NCBI GenBank assembly: GCA_022701365.1
Contig: JAKUHH010000201.1
Location: 806,001-870,000 of the forward strand
DNA length: 64,000 bases
Direction of reading: 5' to 3'
Source: Mycocentrospora acerina
Lineage: Eukaryota > Ascomycota > Dothideomycetes > Pleosporales
Positions 55,111-64,000 of the stretch are shown here, piece by piece. How positions within the stretch are numbered: the stretch's first letter is position 1; each line of letters begins with the position of its first letter. The notes below the pieces were generated by a model. That model was not told the DNA's origin and made no database searches. It saw nothing but the letters and a program-made list of their open reading frames with translations. Both the position numbers and the translations under genes were made by a program.

Positions 55111-56265
55111 TTACAACAATGATTTGAACGTAGCCACAGTGTCAAGAATACTCTTCCGACTGTCGATCCAGTTGCCTCCCTCCAATAGCTTCTTCGCCTT
55201 ATCACTATTGATCTTCATCCCTCCATTCTCTTCAACTTCTGCATATCCCTTTCCTGGTGTACCCTCTACAACCCTAGCAATGAGTTTCTCATCATTTTTG
55301 AACTCCTCGCGTAGAATATCCGCCACAGCCTGCGAGTGAGTGAAACCTCCGCTAGCAATGTACCGCTCGCCATTCGTCTCTTCAGGGTGCTCGACCGCAT
55401 ACCGTTGCAGCTGGGCAACGTCACGGACATCAACTGATGTTGGACCGGCAGGGCCAGTAGGGGGAAGCGGGGCGCCAGAATAGACTTCAAAGATTGGCTG
55501 AATCGTCTCGCCTACTGCGTCAGCCGTCTTGGGTGCGACTAGAGGGGGTCCAACCACAATACTACGATATGATTAGTTCGAAACTTTGTGTGTTGAGTAA
55601 AGAGCTATGTGTACTTACACAGGGTTCACAGCCGTCATACTCCACGTTGGTTTCTTCTCATCCCTAAATGCCCAAAACGCCTTCTCCCCCGCGGCTTTGC
55701 TTGCCACATAGATGTATGGGCCCGGGGTTTCTGTGCCTTTTTCTGAACACAATTGCTCTGCCCAGTTATTCCAGTCTTTCTCTGTGTATGTGTATGGCGG
55801 CGGGTTTCCGCTCATGATTGCAGCAATGGAAGACAAAAGTACTACAGACTTCAACTGCGGGCCGGCGCCGAGGGCAGAGTAGAGAATTGTACGTGTACCG
55901 TTTACAGCTGCGTGGAGGATAGGAACGGGATCAGTAAAAGCAAAAGAAACGGGGCTGGCGAGATGGAGGATCGCTGTTACGCCTATATAGTATTAGTCTT
56001 GAGACTCATAGGTGAAAATACAACACCTGGTCGTACCTTGGACAGCTTTATCAAAGGCACCATCGACGGTAATATCTGGTACTTCTACGACTTGGAAACT
56101 CCCCACATCGGCATACTGTTTCAATGGCCCATCAATGAGAGCTTTCGCGGATGCTACTTTGCGTACTGTGCCGCGGACAGAGTAACCGTGTTCAAGGAAA
56201 TGATTTGCAGTCTGAGCGGCGATGTAGCCATTCACTCCAGTGATGAGAATCAGACCTTTAGACAT
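55111..56265 (-). CDS. NAD(P)-dependent reductase, extended SDR (dihydroflavonol reductase/Gre2-like)
   Basis: Exons 56265-56037, 55982-55619 and 55561-55111 encode 347 residues. The Rossmann glycine motif is LITGVNGYIAAQTANHFL (GxxGxxA). The residues VRGTVRKVASAK after the second strand include arginines suited to NADPH. Then come ILHLASPV, SSIAAIM and the catalytic YVASK (Tyr and Lys four apart), followed by NPVIVVGPP and DVRDVAQL. This is the layout of dihydroflavonol-4-reductase/Gre2-like aldehyde and ketone reductases. The substrate is unknown. No biosynthetic cluster is seen next to it; the upstream neighbour across the MITE is a permease transcribed the same way. Confidence 0.88.
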
Positions 56266-56926
56266 GGTGTCGGGTACTGAAAGTTTTGGATGTGATTTGG
56301 TAAGAAGTGAAGTAGTGTTGTATTGATCTATTGAATATAGGACACTGGATATATCTATTTCGAAGCAAGAAACTCATTGAATATATATGCACCGCTCTTC
56401 TCAACCATCTATCAAAATGCAGTTCTGACGATGTCTAAGCATGATGTTCTGTCCGATTCGGTCAGTGAGACGGATCAGTAAACACAAGTATTGACTAAGC
56501 GTGAGTACTAGGAAAGATGCAAAAGCCGAGGAACATCAAGGGTTAGTAGTGTGATTACTATTCGCGCCAAGCAGATCGGCGCAATGTCTACGCGACTTGT
56601 ATGTTCTACAATGAATCTACTTTGTAGCATAGATGGGGGAAATTTAGTAATTACTAATTGACTAAACCTATCAAGGTTAAATCTAGTTATTTAGTAATTA
56701 CTTTTTAACTGAATCACATCCAAAAAAAACTTCCGTGATTAGTAATTACTAAATTTCCCCCATCTATGCTTTGTAGTACGTACGAAATGTAAACCGGGAG
56801 AATAATTTGACCGCACGCCGACATTTTCCCTTGAGCATATATCCAAGCCCGCCGGATAGATTCATAACATCGTCAATTCGTATTTCAAATCGTATCAGCC
56901 AAAAGTTTATTTAAAAAAAAAAGGCT
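56266..56926. other. Intergenic carrying a MITE insertion
   Basis: Contains the reductase promoter, the 141-bp MITE described separately, and the 3' flank of the NCS1 permease gene. Confidence 0.6.
56628..56768. mobile_element. 141-bp MITE with perfect 31-bp terminal inverted repeats and 8-bp target duplication
   Basis: The left arm 56628-56658 and right arm 56738-56768 are perfect reverse complements over 31 bases, beginning CATAGATGGGGG. On both sides the 8-bp CTTTGTAG is repeated directly (56620-56627 and 56769-56776), as expected for a target-site duplication. Eight-bp duplications are typical of hAT-family transposons, so this is probably a non-autonomous hAT-type MITE. The internal 79 bp contain another TTTAGTAATTAC copy and no coding capacity. 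Perfect arms and duplication suggest recent movement. Confidence 0.93.
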
Positions 56927-58650
56927 CTATCGCCCGATAGACTTCAACTCTAGCCACCTCGCCGGCGGATAGCACACCATGGTCAACCCCATCGCAACCG
57001 GTAGCCCCAAGTCCGCGCCGTTCCCTACCAGCGCGGCAATTGGCCCCGTAAACCACGTCTGATACATGCAAAGTACTGCACCCACCCATCCCACTATAAA
57101 TGCAAACAGTGCCGCAAACCCGTGTGGAAGCAAATCCTTGCGGTTCCACATCTCCCAGTCGAAGCTCCCCTTGCGGAAAATGTACTCGTCTTGAACCGTC
57201 ATGGTGATCCAAATGATGGTCCAGTAGCCTATTAGACTCAGCCAGTTGATGAAGATGGCAAATAGATTGTCCCGGCCTGCTATGGCTACAATGGTGAAGA
57301 TGACACAAGAGAAGGTACTCCAGATGGGTCGTGGGATCTTTGCAAACGGCGCGCCAAGTTGTTGCCAATTCAGCGCCGCGGCATACGTGCCTGGAATATT
57401 ATTTGCAGCGATGCATACGGCGAGGATGACGCAACATACGTTTCCAAAGGCACCCAGGGGCCAGAAACTCTCTACGACCAGCGCACCGATGCCATCGTCG
57501 TTGAAGGCCTGCTTCCATGTGGGATTGAGGAGGAGCCCGGACCCGAGGCCGATGCCCAGGAATTCGATTATTAGCTTGCCCATTGTGATGCCGCCGGTTG
57601 TTGCGAAGAAGGTGCCCCAACGGTTAGTGGAGGCGGGGAAGTATACGACGTAGTCTGCTGAGGCTGAGGACCAGCTTAGTGGGCCCGAGGCAACGAGAAA
57701 GAAGTAGGAGAGACGGTTGCCATGGAGGACTGCGCCGGAACCGGAGGATGGGGTGGATATGTCGAAGTGCGGGCCTGCGACGCCGATGAGGACGAAGAGG
57801 ACGAGGACGGTGGGCGCCCAAACGAATCTTTTTTGAGAGTCAATCAATAAAATGCAATACAGAGTGTGATGAGAAAGGGAGGTTAGGAGGACGTACTGCT
57901 CGAACTTGTAAAACCACTTCATGCCAAAAAATACAACGACCCATGTTATCAACGCCACAATGACGATACCAACAATGACAGACATGCCATTTCCATTCAC
58001 AGCAGAGAGAATCAGTCCCCCGACCAGACAGTCGATGAGTCCGTAGCCGATTTCAATGCATAAATTGAGGACAACGCAGAGCTTCGAGGGCCACCATCCC
58101 ATAGTGTATTTCGCCACGTTTAGGGTACGGAGTCCAGATCTAGGCCCAAAGGTGGAAATGTAGCCTGTGCATGCTGCACCAAAGATCGTACCAAACATAC
58201 ATATCCTGTGTTTGTGTTAGCTACTACTTTTGAGTCTAGGTAGATGCATCAACACGTACAATATCGAATCCGTAAGTCCTAACCCATAGCTTACAGGCCC
58301 CAAAACACCCAACGTAAGTTGGTTCGCCGTGCAATTCATAGAAAACCATCTACCACCCGTCGATCAGTCACATGACCTTATTTTCTTTGAATAGTTTGCC
58401 AACTCGGGATTCCCACTTACATGGTAAACATGTGTATGTAATCCCGAAACGCCATTTCCCGCTCACGAACTTCCTCGGGAATCCTCTCAATGCCGCGCAC
58501 TTCAACGCCGCCCAGGACATCGAGTCTGTTGCATAAACGCTTGAAGATATTAGTTTGCTCCTTGACGCCGGGCTCGAGAGATGTGGTACCCATGGCGGTA
58601 ATGGCGGTGGATCGCCTCTCGGGGTTAGTCATTTTATCAGTGAGAAACAT
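56927..58650 (-). CDS. NCS1 family purine/cytosine permease (Fcy2-like)
   Basis: Exons 58650-58421, 58349-58260, 58205-57897 and 57827-56927 encode 509 residues. The start may be this ATG or the one six codons later (MTNPERRS). About twelve hydrophobic segments are visible. Landmarks are GVEVRGIERIPEEVRE, FSMNCTANQLTLGVLGPVSYGLGL (made by splicing), KYTMGWWPSKLCVVLN, KFEQ joined to FVWAPTVLV, SSASADYVVYFP, NNIPGTYAAALNWQQLG, and a C-terminal WFTGPIAA...GADLGLP block. These match fungal proton-coupled purine-cytosine permeases of the nucleobase-cation-symport-1 family. Substrate choice among adenine, guanine, hypoxanthine and cytosine cannot be read from sequence. An intact plasma-membrane transporter with normal length. 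Confidence 0.92.
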
Positions 58651-61357
58651 CGTGGCTTTTTTAGAGGGAGATTTCTTTCAAAAGGACGTTTTTCACAAAA
58701 AAAGATATCACAATTCATCGAGGAAAGAGACGGTGCAAGAATTGAGAGACAAATCGAACCTATCCGCACCAATACAGTTCTAGGAGTAGAGTGGAAAAGA
58801 GAGAGGGAGAATGAAAAAATTTCACGCAAGAGAGTCACCCTATACTCCGATAGCCTCCGAGATGATACCGTTTTCCCACACCTGCATCCAGCGTAAGGCT
58901 AAAGAAAGTCTTCTATATCTACTCATGTAAAAACTACGCGAGTAGGTGCCTACTTTCTCCAGTGTTTAAGGGCCCAGTGCCAATGTCTAGCTTCGATTGG
59001 ATTAATAAAAGTGGGACTGTAATGAGGCTCCGGCCTCATGTTTGACCGGAAGATGGATGGGTATGGTAGCAGGTTTTTACTCACCATATAATCGCACTCA
59101 TCATAGATTATACTTCTCATCGTGCGGCTCTAGGTTCATGGTAATAGTTTGACCCAATCTAGTCATTTTCTAGGCGCAATGACATACTTCGTTCCTTTTT
59201 CATGGATAGGGACTAGAATCGCATTTTTGCCAATGTGTGGTTGCGGGGAATGCGCCGTGCGTATTTAGTGGCGCTGGAAGGCCAGATTAGGTGGTCCTCT
59301 ATTTTTGGACGTGCATTTTACAAGCGAAAGTAGGGGTCCGTCATGGGTGTTTGAATATCAGTTGTCACTGCGATATGGTCTCCGTCGATGAGGCATGAAA
59401 TTTGCGAATGCTTGAAACTAACGGCCTAGTTTCAAAAAAGTTCAGAGCCATTTGAAACGAGTTGCGAAATCTTTTTCAAATCGGAGAACTATCTACGATT
59501 TCAGAACCCCGCTGGCACGAAAATGAAAGGCGGTGTTGAAAGTTCCGATTATTTTTAAATCACTGGAGTTTTACTTCAATTTCCTGCATATATCTGGTTA
59601 TATATATATGTGAATTTTATATTGGTGTATGACTAACTACGTACAGGTGTCCGATGATTGACATGTGTTGTGTGCTGTCTACGTTGGATGTGTCGCATCT
59701 TGTGCCGGTAAGTGAGAGCCCAGTTATTGTTGTAGGTAGAAATAGTGACCAAAGACTTTAATCTCTTGGTAGTTATGATACTCGTGGACTGATTGGGAAT
59801 GAAATATTCGAATATCGAACCAATGTTGGCTTGTAAAAGCGCAACTGTTTGTATACTGCAAGCATTGGGATAGACGAATTCAAAAAGCAATCAGATGGTA
59901 TGATTGAAAGGCTAATAGCGTGTACGCATGTGAAGAGTTCCGTCATTTTCCTGCAAGCAGAAATTTGAAAGTGCTTGTTATTCGCGCTACTCGCTGATGT
60001 GCAAAGTTCTTAGACGGCAAGCTGCTAAAAGACGATAGTCTCATCAAAGTCAATTACGTCAGAGTTGCTTCAAACCAAAAAAGTATAGACTGTGTAACCT
60101 GCCCTTTAATTGAGAAAAGATGGACAATGTTGCATGAACGTGGCAAAGGAAAAGATGCCTGTTGCTCAATTTGTGAAAACGAGATGTGGATATGTTTGAA
60201 ACAGTAATATGGAAGCACCGTGAGTGCTGACGTGATCGATGAGCGAAGTAACTAAGAGATAAAAGAATAAAGATCGGCCGAAATGTCGTTGCGCCTTCCC
60301 AATTGAACCCCCTAACCTCGGCGAGCCGCAAGGAGTTTCGTTCCACGAATTTATGGACAGTTGTTGAAGATTCTGCTCGTTTACTCGGCCCTGAAAGTAA
60401 TTAGTCGAGCGTCAGAGAAATTGCCGGTCCAAAGTCCGGTTTGCAACCACACTTTCTTAAGGGGTCCTCATCGGTGGTCTCTGGACGTCCAGCTGAGCTC
60501 TTCTATGTTGGTTCCAGCTCTTGGTTTTGCGCCACCTTATTGGCTATCCCCCCACCCGCTATGCTGATCTGTCACGTCGTGCAGGCCATAGAATGGAGGG
60601 GTGGAAGGTTTCAGGGTCAAATCTAGTCAAGCAACTGCGCTAGGGCGATCGTCGCATTTGTTCAAGCGGTACACGAGTGCATGGCATTGCTTGATTGATC
60701 TTTGCTCTTTTTTTGCTTCTTCCCTTTTTTGTTGCGGTCGTTGAGCCGGTGTAGGAGACGTGGGGAGTGCCAGCCGCCACGGTTACACGCCCTGTCCACC
60801 TTGCGCATCGGAAACGGGCGTGTTCGAGGCCCAGCGGTCGTAGGATTGCCACATTCGCAGACTAACCGCAGCTAAATTAGCCGGACAAATAAGCTTCTTG
60901 GCTTTCAGGAACGTGTGCAGGCCGGACCGCGACATGTCACTTGCGTTGAATCCTATCAACTTCCAGAAAGGACCCCACATCATTTTGATCGCATTTCGCG
61001 GTCCCCGGCAGAGCCCTTATCTCTTTCAGCTCTATGCACCCGCTGCAAAGGGCCAAACATAAACCCCCGCTTGCCGTGTCTAGAAAGGCGCAAGGGATAG
61101 TCCAGGGGGTGTGCATGCTGTGCATCAGGTCCCAAGCGGTATCGTCGGTTGGTTCTGACTCTCTCCTATCCTATTTGGGGAATATATGGGCTGAGGGGTC
61201 GTATCGACGGGTCAATCTTCGTCGGCCATAATACTCGAGTCCTGCCACCTCCGTTCACTCGCCGTTTCCTTTGCCGCTTTCTTCACTTCGCAACCCGGGT
61301 CCTTTTTTCCTGTCGCTCGTTAATACTGTCGCTCGCTATCCCGACCGTTATGCAATC
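58651..61357. other. 2.7-kb intergenic region, no gene seen
   Basis: Divergent promoters of the NCS1 permease and CAP10 genes lie at its ends. The interior is AT-rich on the left (TATATATATATG near 59600) and more GC-balanced after 60.3 kb. Frames up to 95 codons show no recognisable sequence, and I found no tRNA-like cloverleaf. Confidence 0.45.
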
Positions 61358-62743
61358 ATGATTCCCAAGGGCCTCCGTTTATCCTTCACGCATCTCTCGT
61401 TTTATGTATTCACATTTGTTATTGTGACGCAGCTATGGTCCATATGGAGGCAGTCAACCAACAACTATCTGCCGTTCAAGGCAGGAGATTGGGAGTTTAA
61501 TCCTGATTTACACGCCAACATACACACGCTCAGCCACGAGCAATGCGACGTTGCGTTTCCAGAACTGTACTACAGCCTAGACCAGGCGGTGAGTCGGCGG
61601 CAGGGACGTAAGGTGCATATCCAGGACATCGAGATTGCCGAAGGCAGATGCATGCTGCGGGTTATGATCCACAAGGGCGAGGTATGTACCGGTTCAGCAT
61701 CTTCGAATCGCCTGCTCACAACAGCTGCAGCTTTTTGTCGTCGACTCTGGGAAGCCTGAACAATGCTACGTGACCAACGGCAACGAACGCGAACGCATCC
61801 TCGGTACCCTTGCACAGATCGACCGAGCCCTTGTTGGATCTCCACTTTCGGATCCCTCCGTCCCCAACATCGAGTTCTCTCTTGCCCTCGACGACTTGCC
61901 ACGACGGTCCAAGGGCAAAGGAACCTTTTTTGGATATACGAGGAAGGAAGGGCGTGAATATGACGATATCTGGGTTATGCCCAACTTTGGATTCTGGTCA
62001 TGGAACTACACTCATGCGCCTAGCTGGAATAGCATCCGGCGGGAGATCGAGGTCCAGGAGAACGACATGCCGTGGCACAAGAAGGATCCACGTGTAGTCT
62101 GGCGTGGAAAGATCAAGATGGCAGAGCTGAGGAAAGAACTCGTGCGCGTCAGCGACGGAAAGGAATGGAGCGACATCAAACCCGTCGTCATCAATAACGC
62201 GACTGACGAGCACACCAAAGACGTTATGAACCTGCGCCAGTTTTGTGGATATAAGTACACTGTGCAAACCGAAGGCACATCTTACTCTGGCCGCCTGAAG
62301 TACCTCCAGCTCTGCCGCTCCGCACTCATTACCCATCCACTCGAGTGGCAAGAATTCCACACCCATCTAATGCGTCTCGCCGGCCCTGATGTCAACTACA
62401 TTGAGGCATCTCAAAACTTTGGGAATCTCGAAGGAGCAATGAATTACTTCCGTGAACACGATGATGAAGCCGAGACAATTGCGAAGAATAGCTACAACAT
62501 GTTCGCCCGCAGATATCTGACCCCTGCTGCTGTAAGTTCACAATTTACATGACGAGATGAATGGAAAACTAACTATGGCAGGTTACATGCTACTGGCGAC
62601 GTCTCTTTTGGTCATGGGCATCAGTGCAGGGGTACGAGCCGACATTGTACACTCCGGATCAAAAGGGCAATATGGTTATGCGAGCAACGCCATGGACAGC
62701 ATTTGCTGCGAACTGGCCCAAGGACCCGTCCATCATTCCATGA
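61358..62743 (+). CDS. CAP10-type glycosyltransferase (GT90/KDELC-POGLUT family), type II membrane protein
   Basis: Exons 61358-61681, 61731-62531 and 62582-62743 encode 428 residues. The first acceptor may instead be six bases earlier, adding two residues. A single N-terminal membrane anchor (LSFYVFTFVIVTQLWSIW) follows a short cytosolic stretch. The lumenal domain shows VMPNFGFWSWNYTH, MPWHKKDPRVVWRGKIKM, CGYKYTVQTEGTSYSGRLKYLQLCRSALITHPLEWQEF and, spliced on, CYWRRLFWSWA. These are hallmarks of the lipopolysaccharide-modifying/CAP10 family, which in Cryptococcus is needed for capsule and in animals adds O-linked glucose. In filamentous ascomycetes a secretory-pathway role in protein or wall glycan modification is likely; the acceptor is unknown. 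Confidence 0.9.
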
Positions 62744-63383
62744 GCAATGAACTGCGCAGTTCAATCAAGAAAATTCCGTCGCAGCATGAATGGTGTTAGG
62801 TCTGATAGTTGAGAAAAGCCTTCCGAGGAGCCCTCGGTCACAGACACTACATAAACTCTCCTCAACCAGTCATGGGTCCACTTCCCTACTCGAGCATGCA
62901 GGCATGGGTGGCTAGACCCGAGGCGAACAAAAATCTCTGGATCGCTCGCACGCCTCAAATCCAGGTGCCTAACCTTGCAGAACGAGGAACCCTCCCCGGC
63001 TGGAACAAATACTGTTCTACGAAGATGGTACTAGAGAGAAGTGCGGGCGACAAAGAAACACAGTCTCATGATCTACAAGAGGTTTTGAAAGGATATAATA
63101 TTGTGGGTTAACAACACCCAGACATGTGTGCTGAAATAGAGGATGATGCATGAAATGATCGAGAAAGTTCCCATGCCAGATTTAGTTGAGCAATGCCAAC
63201 CTTTAGACTTATTCGTCCACATTCAGCACCGTATGATCAAACTTGTGTTTCACAATGCGTCAAAGTAATGTCGAACAGACACAGGAAACAATATAAACAA
63301 ATTATATCGTATTATGCTTTTGATCTACAATTGTAAATAGGCGTAGAGAAGATGAGTACTTCAGCGAGACATGATGCACTCAC
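62744..63383. other. Intergenic between convergent genes
   Basis: 3' flanks of the CAP10 and BLI-3 genes. A 100-codon frame at 62809-63111 has no family resemblance; I leave it uncalled. Confidence 0.5.
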
Positions 63384-64000
63384 TCACTGCACCGATCTCG
63401 CCTGTTGCAAATCCTGCTCACTCAACTCCCTAAGCTTTCCTGTATTCGCAACCCCTCCCGTAATCGCTGCACCCACGACCTCCTTTGCGTAGCCCAGAAC
63501 ACCCACCTCTGTCTTGTAGTAGCTCACGTATTTTGACTTGATCTCGATGAGCGTCATGCGTGGGTCCTCTGGCCCCCCGGTGTGCGTGCCATCGCCCAGG
63601 TCGCCGAACCAGGCTGCTGCGGGTCGGCTCCAGACGTCCTTGATACGGGGGTCCGAGTTGGAGGTTGTTGTTGCAACGCCGGTGACGCTGATCCAGTCCT
63701 GTGTTTTGTTATCCTGGAACGCGAGCTGGACTTCCTTATTGGAGGAAAGGTCGGAGAATTTGCTTGAGTGCTTGTTGGCGAGGAAGAGGAAGTCGGGACC
63801 GGTGCGCTTGGCGATTGCCATGGAACGACCGACGGGGCCTGGGGGTGTTGGTCAGTTGGCGTTTGATGACGTTTGGAGGTGAGGAAGTGCTGGGTCTGCT
63901 GGGGCTAGAGATGGCTACTCACCAACGCCATTTCTGTATGTGTTCAACAAACAAATCTTCTTGCCATCTACCAATTCATAAAAGTCTTTGATCTGTTGGT
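63384..64000 (-). CDS. bli-3: BLI-3-like FMN-binding split-barrel protein (partial at right edge)
   Basis: Exon 63838-63384 and the end of an upstream exon (64000-63923), joined by an 84-nt intron with GTGAGT donor. The visible protein reads FYELVDGKKICLLNTYRNGV, then GPVGRSMAIAKRTGPDFLFLANKHSSKF, VQLAFQDN, WISVTGVA, and a region AAWFGDLGDGTHTGGPEDPRMTLIEI ending in a helical C-terminus. This fits the pyridoxamine 5'-phosphate oxidase-like split barrel of the Neurospora blue-light-inducible protein BLI-3 and bacterial general-stress protein 26, likely flavin-binding. The N-terminus lies outside the window; a CAACAG acceptor at 63993-63998 may mark another exon boundary. Confidence 0.85.

Noticed and set aside
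62809..63111. 100-codon frame downstream of the CAP10 gene
   Set aside because: It lies in the 3' flank between convergent genes and has no recognisable sequence, signal peptide or supporting splice sites.
1..64000. CRISPR arrays, operons, ribosome-binding sites, tRNA or rRNA genes
   Set aside because: The window is eukaryotic. I saw no spaced direct-repeat array, and no tRNA-like B box (GGTTCGAATCC type) or rRNA sequence on either strand by eye; a tRNA scan would be needed to exclude tRNAs fully.

Overview
This window is filamentous ascomycete DNA. The genes carry many short GT-AG introns (about 45-80 nt, with CTAAC/CTGAC-like branch sites). They include fungal-specific families: Zn2Cys6 regulator, AcrB-like protein, BLI-3, CCR4 with leucine-rich repeats, and a CP2 factor. 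Protein wording and gene structure fit a Dothideomycete, probably Pleosporales; that placement is inference and no species is claimed. All gene models were spliced by hand, and coding lengths and intron phases were checked arithmetically.

Region 1 (1-11.7 kb) looks like an accessory block. It holds the N-terminal phosphorylase-like domain of an NLR-type receptor (cut by the left edge), a CorA-like two-helix membrane protein, and an APH-fold kinase. It ends with a head-to-head pair: an 8-exon Zn2Cys6 regulator and a 7-exon Hsp70-like protein, with only 89 bp between their start codons. The genes are separated by 0.6-1.3 kb of AT-rich sequence without recognisable genes. Codon usage changes abruptly inside the Hsp70-like gene near 11.2 kb, where the block meets the conserved genome.

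Region 2 (11.7-33 kb) is conserved housekeeping sequence. It holds an AcrB-like membrane/coiled-coil protein, a divergent pair (hot-dog thioesterase and LYR-motif ETF regulator), a SAM methyltransferase, the CCR4 deadenylase, the SEC14 lipid transfer protein, a triple-KH RNA-binding protein, and a coiled-coil protein resembling kinetochore CENP-K/Sim4. Intergenic DNA is rich in microsatellites.

Region 3 (33-45.8 kb) has about 4.4 kb with no convincing gene, then a Grainyhead/CP2 transcription factor, another gene-poor stretch and an unrecognised 718-residue protein.

Region 4 (45.8-64 kb) carries a secreted GH3 enzyme of unusual sequence, a 50-residue secreted peptide, and an unrecognised 500-600 residue protein. 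A divergent mitochondrial pair follows (MAM33/p32 and citrate carrier), then an NAD(P)-dependent reductase, an NCS1 permease, a CAP10-type glycosyltransferase and a BLI-3 flavin-fold protein cut by the right edge. A 141-bp MITE with perfect 31-bp terminal inverted repeats and an 8-bp target duplication lies at 56.6 kb between the reductase and the permease.

The strongest candidates for new biology are the Zn2Cys6/Hsp70-like divergent module, the tandem 14-codon duplications inside the receptor and membrane-protein genes, the secreted peptide, and the MITE.
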